Positions 1 to 4,975 of a stretch of 6,034 bases of DNA are shown in pieces; positions within the stretch are counted from its first letter, which is position 1, and each line of letters begins with the position of its first letter. Below the pieces are notes generated by a model. It saw only the letters and a program-made list of their open reading frames with translations. It had not been told where the DNA came from and searched no databases. The position numbers were made by a program, and so were the translations under genes. This DNA comes from Clostridia bacterium (GTDB lineage: Bacteria > Bacillota_A > Clostridia > Christensenellales > Aristaeellaceae), in contig JAGBBE010000042.1 in assembly GCA_017938645.1 (NCBI GenBank), positions 1 to 6,034 on the forward strand. Reading direction: 5' to 3'.

Positions 1-1
1 G

Positions 2-361
2 AAGAACATCGTCACCATCATGCTCTCCACCGCTGTCGGCGCGACCATGGTCGGCTCCACCTTCCTCACCGCGCAGACCCTCAAGATCGTTGCCCTGGGC
101 ATCGTGGCGTTTGGCCTGTCCACCGCCGGCGGCCTGCTGGCCGGCGTGCTGATGTGCAAGCTGACCCACGGCAAGGTCAACCCGCTGATCGGCTCTGCCG
201 GCGTCTCCGCCGTCCCGATGGCTGCCCGCGTCGCTCATGTCGAGGCGCAGAAGGCCAACCCGGCGAACTTCCTGCTCATGCACGCCATGGGCCCGAACGT
301 TGCCGGCGTCATCGGCTCCGCCATCGCTGCCGGCTTCCTGCTGAGCATCTTCGGCGTGTAA
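2..361 (+). CDS. Na+-translocating decarboxylase beta subunit, C-terminal part (OadB/GcdB/MmdB family), 5' truncated by window
   Basis: The reading frame is open from the window edge and ends at TAA 359-361, so only about the last 119 residues are present. This subunit is the membrane Na+ channel of biotin-dependent oxaloacetate, glutaconyl-CoA or methylmalonyl-CoA decarboxylases. It couples decarboxylation of carboxybiotin to Na+ export. The segment [18 protein letters not shown] (codons from 179) keeps the Asn, Gly, Ser and Arg spaced 0/+4/+9/+16, which match the helix VIII residues described as essential in Klebsiella OadB. The motif [18 protein letters not shown] near the end is a hallmark of the family. 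The protein is very hydrophobic, with membrane segments throughout. The ATG at 20 is internal, not the start. Which decarboxylase it belongs to cannot be told without the alpha subunit, which should lie to the left. A terminator follows 20 nt after the stop, so this is the last gene of its operon. Confidence 0.93.
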   Translation, partial: KNIVTIMLSTAVGATMVGSTFLTAQTLKIVALGIVAFGLSTAGGLLAGVLMCKLTHGKVNPLIGSAGVSAVPMAARVAHVEAQKANPANFLLMHAMGPNVAGVIGSAIAAGFLLSIFGV

Positions 362-381
362 GCTGAGAATCACTCAAAAAT

Positions 382-416
382 ACGCTCCCGGTCCTTTGCG
401 GCCGGGGGCGTTTGTT
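382..416 (+). terminator. Intrinsic terminator after the decarboxylase beta subunit
   Basis: A 10-bp stem, ACGCTCCCGG (382-391) with CCGGGGGCGT (402-411), has one G-U pair. It is followed by TTTGTT. It lies about 20 nt after the stop codon and is preceded by an A run (376-380), so it may also work weakly on the other strand. Confidence 0.85.
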
Positions 417-691
417 ATATGGGTCGGAGAATGATGTCTGTTCCGGCTATCGGCTACGGGACTCCGGGTTTTCATCATCTGTGAGATTATCGAAAAAACC
501 GCCCCCGACCGGGGGCGGCAGCAGAATACGGGAGTGGTTACCAGACGCAGTTCTGTGTCTGAGTGTGAGGCGCGCAATCTCTGCCGGAGGCATGAGATCA
601 GGAGAGTGGGAGATTCTGAAAGGAAACGCTGCAATACTGGGAAGTTATATCAGGGGACAGATGCAGCCTTGCGGCTGCATGCCGAAGCGCA
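417..691. other. Intergenic stretch with hairpins, no gene seen
   Basis: With the flanking terminator, this makes about 330 bases between the decarboxylase subunit and the next gene. No reading frame here has a ribosome binding site or protein-like composition. Apart from the minus-strand terminator at 493-518, it holds two clean hairpins. One is CAGACGCA/TGTGTCTG (542-549/554-561, loop GTTC, one G-U pair on the plus strand). The other is ATGCAGCC/GGCTGCAT (661-668/673-680, loop TTGC). The second sits 11 nt beyond the stop of the minus-strand gene and lacks a U tract, so it may protect the 3' end of that mRNA rather than terminate it. Confidence 0.5.
493..518 (-). terminator. Intrinsic terminator for the minus-strand membrane protein gene
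   Basis: A perfect 8-bp GC-rich stem, CCGCCCCC (499-506) with GGGGGCGG (511-518) and loop GACC, has six A's at 493-498. Read on the minus strand this is a hairpin followed by TTTTTT. It lies about 175 nt past the stop at 692 and is the first strong terminator on that strand. Confidence 0.85.
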
Positions 692-1243
692 TCATTTGTC
701 ATCGTCCTCAGCATCTCTGAACCAGCTTTCATCTTCATCGCAGAGCATTTCATGGAGCAGGATACCGGGATGTTCTTTTGCGAATTGCTCAGTTGCATCC
801 ATAGCGTCTCGCGGATGCATAACGCGACTGAATCCGCTATGCATTCTCTCCAGTCCTGTGCCGTACTTAATGAGCGGCAGAAGCATAACGAAAAGGATAA
901 TGAGGGCAATGGCGTACAAACCCAGCGACAGACAAAGCGCTGCCACTGCCACAATGATAGAATTGACGAGCCAGTTTTCTGTGTCACAGTTGTCATTAAA
1001 GAAAGCAATGTTCAGAAACAACGTTCCGATGATTGGCAGCGGCAACAGATACGCGAGCGGAACAGGATCATAACCGACCAGTTCTCCGTCGTATGCGAGT
1101 CGGTTTAGACCTTTGTGAATCCATTCGAAAAGCGCCTTTCCCGGAAACATCGTAATGACAACGGTAAGCGCGATGCTGATGATGAGAAACAGAATACCAT
1201 TCATCACGCTCGGCTCTGAATACCCGCGGTTATACCTGCTCAC
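692..1243 (-). CDS. Unrecognised membrane protein, 183 residues
   Basis: I do not recognise this protein. The start is GTG at 1243, chosen because AGGAGGTG (1252-1259) lies 8 nt upstream. Hydrophobic segments lie at about residues 16-34, 62-82 and 91-126. The last is 36 residues long and could be two closely packed helices, giving three or four membrane spans. The loop between segments 2 and 3 is acidic (FFNDNCDTEN). The C-terminal 55 residues are polar and end in an acidic tail (DEDESWFRDAEDDDK), suggesting a soluble tail. No catalytic motif is visible. It is monocistronic, with its own promoter at 1313-1341 and a terminator at 493-518. Base composition is more AT-rich than the decarboxylase gene. 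The start, ribosome site, promoter and terminator all agree, so the gene is probably real although its role is unknown. Confidence 0.8.
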   Translation of the reverse strand: MSRYNRGYSEPSVMNGILFLIISIALTVVITMFPGKALFEWIHKGLNRLAYDGELVGYDPVPLAYLLPLPIIGTLFLNIAFFNDNCDTENWLVNSIIVAVAALCLSLGLYAIALIILFVMLLPLIKYGTGLERMHSGFSRVMHPRDAMDATEQFAKEHPGILLHEMLCDEDESWFRDAEDDDK

Positions 1244-1312
1244 TTCGTAAGCACCTCCTGACTTTGGAATAAATACTGCAATATGTGCTGCGACATGAAG
1301 TACCTGATATGT

Positions 1313-1341
1313 ATATTACCACACAATACGTGCCGTTTCAA
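1313..1341 (-). promoter_or_regulatory. SigA-type promoter of the minus-strand membrane protein gene
   Basis: On the minus strand, TTGAAA (1336-1341) and TAATAT (1313-1318) are separated by exactly 17 bp. Transcription would start near 1306, giving a leader of about 60 nt that ends in the AGGAGGTG ribosome site. Confidence 0.7.
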
Positions 1342-1418
1342 TATCATACACAACAATATATAACAAAAAAACTGCTTATTAACGGACGACAACCGGTTTC
1401 GTGCTGAGGCATGCTTTG

Positions 1419-1543
1419 AGGTTGTATAACTCTTCTTGATTCAGGTTGTATCGGTGCATGCATCCATTCTTTCTTCATATCCGCACGAATCCGGGGCATA
1501 TTGTTGCATATTGTCATCGATATGTGAACAGTCTGTGAACAGT
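1419..1543. promoter_or_regulatory. Cluster of short direct repeats between two divergent promoters (possible operator sites)
   Basis: Three pairs of repeats fall in this AT-rich interval. AGGTTGTAT occurs at 1419-1427 and 1443-1451. GCATATTGT occurs at 1496-1504 and 1506-1514, 10 bp apart. TGTGAACAGT occurs at 1523-1532 and 1534-1543, 11 bp apart. The last pair ends 11 bp before the -35 box of the plus-strand promoter, a usual place for an activator. Spacing of about one helical turn puts both half-sites on the same DNA face. No convincing coding frame lies in 1244-1665. The regulator is unknown. Confidence 0.45.
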
Positions 1544-1554
1544 TCCTCGTTTTG

Positions 1555-1583
1555 TTGATTTCATCATATAACACTGCTATACT
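1555..1583 (+). promoter_or_regulatory. SigA-type promoter of the exported protein gene
   Basis: TTGATT (1555-1560) and TATACT (1578-1583) are 17 bp apart. Transcription would start near 1590, giving a leader of about 75 nt before the ATG at 1666. Confidence 0.7.
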
Positions 1584-1598
1584 GATGGAAGTTCACCC

Positions 1599-1639
1599 GC
1601 AGCGGGCTATGCCGCGCCGCATCGCCGGGCGTCCGCTGC
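1599..1639 (+). other. GC-rich leader stem-loop in the 5' UTR of the exported protein gene
   Basis: GCAGCGG (1599-1605) pairs perfectly with CCGCTGC (1633-1639) and closes a GC-rich apical region. It lies between the predicted transcription start (about 1590) and the ribosome site at 1653. It may stabilise the mRNA or regulate translation. No known riboswitch class is recognised. Confidence 0.4.
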
Positions 1640-1665
1640 AATACCGATGAAAAGAGGAAATGGCT

Positions 1666-2214
1666 ATGAAGCGCTGGTTTTCGCTCCTCCTTCTGCTGGC
1701 TCTGATCCTGACCGCGTCCGTCGCCTTTGCGGCCTCCGACACGGTCGGCCGCGTCTATGGCTATATGGATAAGATCAAGCATCCGGGCAACATGTTTGCT
1801 CCGCATGTCATCTTCACCGACGTCCCGCATGTGGAGGACCGCTATGCGGAGTTCGCCTACATCAAGGAGGGCACGTACGAGCGCCACTGGCAGATCAATA
1901 TCGTGGACGGCGCTGGCAGGTCCCGTCCCTCGGAGGGTACCTATGTCCGCGTGATCCCGCCGTATCCGAGCATCTGGTCCAAGGCGCAGCAGCTCTACTG
2001 GAAGTGGACGCAGCGCTACGCCGATAAGCACTATAGCTGGGAGTATGCGCTGGGCTATTCCCGCGACATCACCGACAAAGAGGGCAACTATGTCACGATC
2101 TACGAGCGCGACGAGTACAGGCCCGTCAAGGAGATGCTTGAGTTCGGCCCGTGCATCGATATCCAGACCGGCATCTTCAAAAGCGGCCTGACGATCTGGG
2201 TCCGGTTTGAATAA
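1666..2214 (+). CDS. Unrecognised exported protein, 182 residues with signal peptide
   Basis: I do not recognise this family. The start is the ATG at 1666: AGAGGA (1653-1658) lies 7 nt upstream, whereas the in-frame ATG at 1660 would be only 1 nt from it. Residues 1-22 form a classical signal peptide: Lys-Arg, a long Leu-rich core, then VAFA before Ala-Ser-Asp, with likely cleavage after Ala22. There is no lipobox cysteine. The mature part of about 160 residues is rich in Tyr and Trp, for example in IWSKAQQLYWKWTQRY, and holds a single Cys (FGPCID). No other membrane segment is present, so it should be released or held at the cell surface. Codons strongly prefer G or C at the third position, as in the decarboxylase gene, so it appears long resident. 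It is monocistronic, with its own promoter and a terminator 28 nt after the stop. Confidence 0.85.
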   Translation: MKRWFSLLLLLALILTASVAFAASDTVGRVYGYMDKIKHPGNMFAPHVIFTDVPHVEDRYAEFAYIKEGTYERHWQINIVDGAGRSRPSEGTYVRVIPPYPSIWSKAQQLYWKWTQRYADKHYSWEYALGYSRDITDKEGNYVTIYERDEYRPVKEMLEFGPCIDIQTGIFKSGLTIWVRFE

Positions 2215-2242
2215 GGACGATCCATCAACCCTATCCATTCAG

Positions 2243-2273
2243 AGCACCGAGCAGCATGCTGCCCGGTGCTTTT
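2243..2273 (+). terminator. Intrinsic terminator of the exported protein gene
   Basis: AGCACCG (2243-2249) pairs with CGGTGCT (2264-2270). After one A-C mismatch, the inner GCAG/CTGC continues the stem around loop CATG. Four T's (2270-2273) follow. This is a long near-perfect stem. Confidence 0.85.
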
Positions 2274-2304
2274 GCGTTCCCGTCATGCCCCTACGGACGG
2301 CATG

Positions 2305-2332
2305 AAAAAAACGGCCGGGCATGACCGGTCGT
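2305..2332 (-). terminator. Intrinsic terminator of the 102-residue membrane protein gene
   Basis: ACGGCCGG (2311-2318) and CCGGTCGT (2325-2332) form an 8-bp stem with one non-Watson-Crick pair. Seven A's (2305-2311) become a T tract on the minus strand. It lies 22 nt past the stop at 2354. It resembles the terminators at 2783-2810 and 5856-5883 closely enough to belong to one family. Confidence 0.7.
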
Positions 2333-2353
2333 TTGGTATGGATAGCCCGTCCC

Positions 2354-2662
2354 TCACAGCACGTCCACAAAGAACCAGATGACGGGCATCAGCGGGAGGA
2401 AGGCCGTCTTCATGAGCGAAGAGCCAAGGGCGCGGATGCGCCATAGATGGCTGCTCTCGCCGAGCATGAACAGCACGAGGCTGAGAAGCAGGCAGCATAC
2501 CCAGATGCGCAGCGCAGGCGTCTGCCATGGGCGCGGCGCGTCGCTGCCGATGCTGCGCAGGGCCGCGATGAGCGCAAGAAGATTCTTCGCGGCGATGTAC
2601 AGGAGGAGGGCGGCGATGGGGAGGAGCAGCAGGTTGACCATGATGACGCCGTTATCGTGCAT
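2354..2662 (-). CDS. Unrecognised small membrane protein, 102 residues
   Basis: No family is recognised. The start ATG at 2660-2662 has AAAGGAG (2670-2676) 7 nt upstream. The protein is very hydrophobic, with probable spans at about residues 7-35, 51-68 and 84-102. A short polar loop (RSIGSDAPRPWQTPALR) and a second one (GESSHLWRIRALGS) carry most of the charge. The C terminus ends within or just after the last helix (FFVDVL). No catalytic motif is seen. It forms a single-gene unit with an extended -10 promoter, a leader hairpin at 2681-2696 and a terminator at 2305-2332. The plus strand has long open frames here too, but these reflect high GC and lack ribosome sites. Confidence 0.72.
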   Translation of the reverse strand: MHDNGVIMVNLLLLPIAALLLYIAAKNLLALIAALRSIGSDAPRPWQTPALRIWVCCLLLSLVLFMLGESSHLWRIRALGSSLMKTAFLPLMPVIWFFVDVL

Positions 2663-2680
2663 AAAATCGCTCCTTTCACG

Positions 2681-2696
2681 GCGGCTTGCCAGCCGC
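2681..2696 (-). other. 5'-end leader hairpin of the small membrane protein gene
   Basis: GCGGCT (2681-2686) and AGCCGC (2691-2696) form a perfect 6-bp stem with a 4-nt loop. The hairpin begins about 2 nt from the predicted transcription start and ends 4 nt before the ribosome site. A hairpin at the extreme 5' end would be expected to stabilise the mRNA. Confidence 0.4.
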
Positions 2697-2704
2697 GCAG
2701 GATC

Positions 2705-2713
2705 AGTATATCA
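2705..2713 (-). promoter_or_regulatory. Extended -10 promoter of the small membrane protein gene
   Basis: On the minus strand the sequence TGATATACT (TG-n-TATACT) is an extended -10 element. No good -35 box lies 17 bp upstream, which fits the extended -10 class. Transcription would begin near 2698. Confidence 0.5.
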
Positions 2714-2770
2714 CGGATGACCGGAGGGCGTGTATACCGTGGAGAGAGAGGGAGATGAGAGAGACCCCAC

Positions 2771-2845
2771 CCGAAGAAGCACAAAAAAACGACCGGATGA
2801 TTCCGATCGTCTGGCGTCGGGTGACAAATCCGACTGTATTGGTGG
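2771..2845. repeat. 75-bp direct repeat, left copy (terminator block next to the tRNA fragment)
   Basis: Positions 2771-2814 are identical over 44 bp to 5844-5887. The next 31 bp (2815-2845) match 5888-5918 at 24 positions without gaps, and both copies end in GGTGG. The left copy abuts the CCA end of the tRNA fragment. The right copy abuts structured element B. Confidence 0.9.
2783..2810 (-). terminator. Intrinsic terminator downstream of the tRNA-Val fragment
   Basis: On the minus strand, ACGATCGG, loop AATCAT and CCGGTCGT form an 8-bp stem with one G-U pair, followed by seven T's. The G-U pair is a C-A mismatch on the plus strand, so the minus strand is the functional direction. It lies about 30 nt after the tRNA CCA. 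Confidence 0.8.
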
Positions 2846-2884
2846 GGTCTATAGGGCTCGAACCTACGACCTCCACGATGTCAA
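2840..2884 (-). pseudogene. 3' half of a tRNA-Val(GAC): anticodon loop to CCA (probable attachment-site scar)
   Basis: Read on the minus strand, the parts come in tRNA order: anticodon loop TTGACAT (2884-2878, anticodon GAC), 3' anticodon stem CGTGG, variable AGGTC, T arm GTAGG-TTCGAGC-CCTAT with all five pairs, acceptor strand AGACCCC, discriminator A, and encoded CCA (2842-2840). The 5' half is missing: the next five bases are GAGCC instead of the CCACG needed to pair with CGTGG, and no D arm or GGGGTCT acceptor strand follows upstream. Homology therefore stops at the edge of the anticodon loop. Such 3' fragments are typically left at the far end of an element that integrated into a tRNA gene. 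The intact tRNA should then lie further right, beyond the element. Confidence 0.8.
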
Positions 2885-2911
2885 GGCTCCCTCCCGATGG
2901 TCGGGAGCCTT
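2883..2911. repeat. Inverted repeat next to the tRNA junction
   Basis: AAGGCTCCC (2883-2891) and GGGAGCCTT (2903-2911) are perfect 9-bp inverted repeats. An alternative fold pairs CTCCCGA (2891-2897) with TCGGGAG (2901-2907). It starts within the last two bases of the tRNA anticodon loop. It could be an element-end hairpin, a recombinase arm site or an orphan terminator stem. Confidence 0.55.
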
Positions 2912-2935
2912 GCAAATACCGCTTGTTAGAGATGA

Positions 2936-3091
2936 GAAAAGTGTAATTGTCTGTCGATTCAAAAGGGTAAAATCAAAGATGATTTTGAAGCGCTTGCGCA
3001 GCTGCGTAGGCGCTTTAATAGTCTTCATAATATGATCTCCCTAAATGAAATGGGAATTGAGTTTTCGTTCATGCAAATTATTCAAGAGTAA
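2936..3091 (+). pseudogene. Possible C-terminal remnant of a protein gene
   Basis: This frame is open from 2936 to TAA 3089-3091, just after a stop at 2933. It reads as protein-like sequence, including KIKDDFEALAQLRRRFNSLH and NEMGIEFSFMQIIQE. There is no start codon with a ribosome site at its beginning, and its last 14 bases overlap the toxin gene on the other strand. It could be the tail of a gene cut at the island junction. It could equally be chance in a low-complexity AT-rich stretch. The family is not recognised. Confidence 0.3.
2969..3015 (-). terminator. Weak candidate terminator region after the toxin gene
   Basis: Two hairpins lie downstream of the toxin stop on the minus strand. 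One is AAGCGC/GCGCTT (2988-2993/3010-3015). The other is AAAATCA/TGATTTT (2969-2975/2980-2986), whose 3' arm is T-rich and is followed on the minus strand by ACCCTTTTG. Neither is a textbook terminator, but no better one follows the toxin gene. Confidence 0.35.
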
Positions 3092-3410
3092 AACCTTGCT
3101 TCAGGATACCAATCCAATCCCTTTTACCATACAGGAATCGAACGATATACACGCGGCTTTCTTCTTCAGAAATGACGTAGAACGCCAGATAATTGTTCAC
3201 CTGAATGAAGCGGATTCCCCATGCTTTAAGAACGGGATCGTCAACCAGCGCGTTCCGTTCAGCATACTGTGTAAGTGTGGAGATCCTTTCCGTTGCGGCA
3301 TCGAGCAGGCGATCTGCGGCGTCGGGATTCAAGAGGACGTATTCGATATAGTCTGCGGCTTCATTCAGATCATTCTCAGCTGCGCTGGTGATATGAAGAT
3401 CGTACATCAT
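3078..3410 (-). CDS. RelE/ParE-superfamily toxin, 110 residues
   Basis: This is the toxin of a type II toxin-antitoxin pair. In this superfamily RelE-like members cut mRNA at the ribosome and ParE-like members poison gyrase, and the sequence does not settle which applies. The N-terminal helices (residues about 9-50) include DLNEAADYIEYVLLNPDAADRL. The core (about 65-99) includes GIRFIQVNNYLAFYVI and VYIVRFLYGKRDW, with Arg67, Tyr74, Tyr78, Arg91 and the terminal Arg97-Asp98-Trp99 typical of the fold. A length of 110 is slightly over the usual 85-105. The start at 3410 (ATG ATG) overlaps the antitoxin stop by 4 nt (ATGA), so translation is coupled and toxin should not be made without antitoxin. 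Composition is more AT-rich than genes to the left. The gene looks intact. Confidence 0.88.
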   Translation of the reverse strand: MMYDLHITSAAENDLNEAADYIEYVLLNPDAADRLLDAATERISTLTQYAERNALVDDPVLKAWGIRFIQVNNYLAFYVISEEESRVYIVRFLYGKRDWIGILKQGFTLE

Positions 3411-3670
3411 CTTTTCCTGCGGCTCCTGATATCGGCCATGGCATCAGCAAACGGACGGGTGTTGCCACGGGTAATGTCGTTTAGACCTTCCTGCAATTTT
3501 CCGTAGAGTTCAAAGCGTCCCATGAGTTGTTCGTATACTTCAATACTCATCACGGCGAGATCGCCCTTGCCGTTTTTGGTAATAAAGACAGGCTCAGAGT
3601 AAGTATGACAGAAGTTGGAAATCTCATTGTAGCTGTTGCGCAGATCAGCGCTTGATTTGATAGTTGGCAT
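3407..3670 (-). CDS. Phd/YefM-family antitoxin, 87 residues
   Basis: This is the labile antitoxin that binds and neutralises the downstream toxin and, with it, usually represses the shared promoter. The start is ATG 3668-3670, with AAGGAGGTG (3677-3685) 6 nt upstream. A longer frame from 3694 would place the start upstream of this site and inside the promoter region, so it is rejected. The N-terminal half (IKSSADLRNSYNEISNFCH, then EPVFITKNGKGDLAVMSIEVY, residues about 4-53) matches the conserved DNA-binding and dimer domain of YefM-type proteins. The C-terminal stretch (about 60-87) is the expected disordered toxin-binding tail and ends in RSRRKR. The antitoxin-first order and 4-nt overlap are typical. 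Confidence 0.88.
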   Translation of the reverse strand: MPTIKSSADLRNSYNEISNFCHTYSEPVFITKNGKGDLAVMSIEVYEQLMGRFELYGKLQEGLNDITRGNTRPFADAMADIRSRRKR

Positions 3671-3695
3671 ACAGCGCACCTCCTTGGATAACAAA

Positions 3696-3724
3696 ATTAT
3701 ACCTGAATTTCTTTATAGCGTCAA
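3696..3724 (-). promoter_or_regulatory. Near-consensus SigA promoter of the toxin-antitoxin operon
   Basis: On the minus strand, TTGACG (3719-3724) and TATAAT (3696-3701) are 17 bp apart, close to perfect consensus. An imperfect inverted repeat (GGTATAA and TTATCC) overlaps the -10 box and leader and could be the operator for autorepression. The operator is inference. Confidence 0.8.
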
Positions 3725-3745
3725 CGGAATTCTATGAGTTGGATA

Positions 3746-3778
3746 AAAGAACCAGATGCTTAATGCATCTGGTTCTTT
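3746..3778 (-). terminator. Strong terminator between the sigma/anti-sigma operon and the toxin-antitoxin operon
   Basis: A perfect 14-bp stem, AAAGAACCAGATGC (3746-3759) with GCATCTGGTTCTTT (3765-3778), has a 5-nt loop. On the minus strand the stem ends in a T-rich run (CTTTTATCC). It begins 7 nt after the anti-sigma stop, so the downstream toxin-antitoxin pair depends on its own promoter. Confidence 0.9.
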
Positions 3779-3784
3779 GGCATT

Positions 3785-4975
3785 TTATTTCGTAAAGTGA
3801 AGTGTTACAGCCTCATTGTTATGCACCGTAGGCTTGAAATTATCATCGTATTCTACGAGGGTCATGATGAGCGTATCTGGCTGAGTGAAGAGTTCAAGTG
3901 CTTCATAATGATAAACACTCATGTATCTTCCGTCTTCCATCTGCACGGGATCATCCCATCGGCCACCAGCATTTCCAGTCCATGTGGATTTATCTGGCAA
4001 ATCGAATTCTAATCCCCAAAGAGGACCAAAGCCTTTACCACCATCCTTTGGTTTGTCTGCGGTGATATACGCGACTTCGATGTGTGCAGAGATTGCCGTC
4101 GTATAAGCACTATTGATACGAAGCTCATAATCATCAAACTCGAATTCAACTTGACCAGAATACACCATCTTGGATGCTTCCAGAAGCTTACTATCCAGTT
4201 CAAACTGAAGCGTGAAGGTATCGGCAATTTCAAACTGCCCGGAAGCAAGAAGCATCTGCAAGTAAGTTTTATCGGCTTCATATTCTGTCAGGACATATCC
4301 GTCAGGTTCAAGTGGGATCTTTCCGGCATTCCTCAGAGCTCTTGCAGCTTGAGAGATATCTTCAGCCTCCTCGGGTAGTTCTTCATAAGGATACAAACCA
4401 CGCAGGAACGTATATTTCATTTCACAGATTCCTTTTGCGCCTTCGGGCAATTCACCCATCACTGCACCTTCAGTGATTCCTTTGGGGAGAATGTATTCAT
4501 CAACATTCATCATTGAGCGCATGTGCGCTTGCTCACCATCAAATGTAATGCTTTCGCAAACTACATATAGATCATCAGCATCGGTCAGGTTTTCAATCGT
4601 GAATCCAATTGCGTAACTCTGACCCGTTACATCATAGAGTGCATCATTTACAGTAAAGCGTACATGATTACCTTCATAGCTGGCATCGACAATTTGTACA
4701 CCACTTGCTGCGCTCTCATTGGATTCTCCGTCGATCGTAAACATATCCAATACACCAAGCCTTACGGCTGCGTAAGCCACCGTGCCGGCAAGAAGGGTAC
4801 TTATGAGGATTACGAAAACAAATGCTGCAGAAACCTTTTTTCTAATTCGCATATCAACTGGATCTCCTTTCTCGGACGCAATGATTCGCTGCGCCAGAAA
4901 GGGGTTTTCTTGTAATCCAGAGAGTCTATGATCTACAGCATCTTTGAAGTATTTCTTTTGATCACGTTCATTCAT
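3785..4975 (-). CDS. Putative membrane anti-sigma factor/sensor partner of the ECF sigma factor, 396 residues
   Basis: The start at 4975 overlaps the sigma gene by 8 nt and has AAAGGAGG (4983-4990) 7 nt upstream, so the two are translationally coupled. The layout is a cytoplasmic stretch (residues 1-47), one membrane helix (about 48-70, after RIRKK, ending AYAA), and an outside domain of about 325 residues. The inside part has the motif SGLQENPFLAQRIIAS, which I recall from single-span proteins encoded beside ECF sigma genes in Clostridia. By position it should bind the sigma factor. The outside part is acidic and mostly beta-like (FTVNDALYD, YAIGFTIENLTD, VEFEFDDYELRI), as in DUF4179-type proteins, though that family name is inference. 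No zinc-binding HxxxCxxC anti-sigma motif is present. No protease or enzyme motif is seen. The signal it senses is unknown. Confidence 0.72.
   Translation of the reverse strand: MNERDQKKYFKDAVDHRLSGLQENPFLAQRIIASEKGDPVDMRIRKKVSAAFVFVILISTLLAGTVAYAAVRLGVLDMFTIDGESNESAASGVQIVDASYEGNHVRFTVNDALYDVTGQSYAIGFTIENLTDADDLYVVCESITFDGEQAHMRSMMNVDEYILPKGITEGAVMGELPEGAKGICEMKYTFLRGLYPYEELPEEAEDISQAARALRNAGKIPLEPDGYVLTEYEADKTYLQMLLASGQFEIADTFTLQFELDSKLLEASKMVYSGQVEFEFDDYELRINSAYTTAISAHIEVAYITADKPKDGGKGFGPLWGLEFDLPDKSTWTGNAGGRWDDPVQMEDGRYMSVYHYEALELFTQPDTLIMTLVEYDDNFKPTVHNNEAVTLHFTK

Noticed and set aside
1419..1543. CRISPR-like array from the repeated short words
   Set aside because: The repeats are 9-10 bp, occur only in pairs, and have no regular spacers.
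1344..1574. Minus-strand 76-codon frame between the divergent promoters
   Set aside because: It has no ribosome site, it runs across both promoters and the direct repeats, and its composition is not protein-like.
1564..2238. Long minus-strand open frame (224 codons) opposite the exported protein gene
   Set aside because: It has no ribosome site, and its Asp/Ala/Val/Arg-rich composition is typical of antisense frames in GC-rich DNA. The plus strand has a signal peptide, promoter and terminator.
2830..2935. A complete functional tRNA gene
   Set aside because: The 5' acceptor strand, D arm and 5' anticodon stem are absent. The bases before the anticodon loop cannot pair with CGTGG.
2686..3035. 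Plus-strand open frames across the tRNA fragment (reading GLEPTTSTMS or ARTYDLHD)
   Set aside because: These are the translations made by reading a tRNA antisense. They have no start signal and cross the terminator and the tRNA scar.
3407..3694. Longer antitoxin start at 3694
   Set aside because: It would begin between the -10 box and the ribosome site, leaving no leader. The AAGGAGGTG site is placed for the ATG at 3670.
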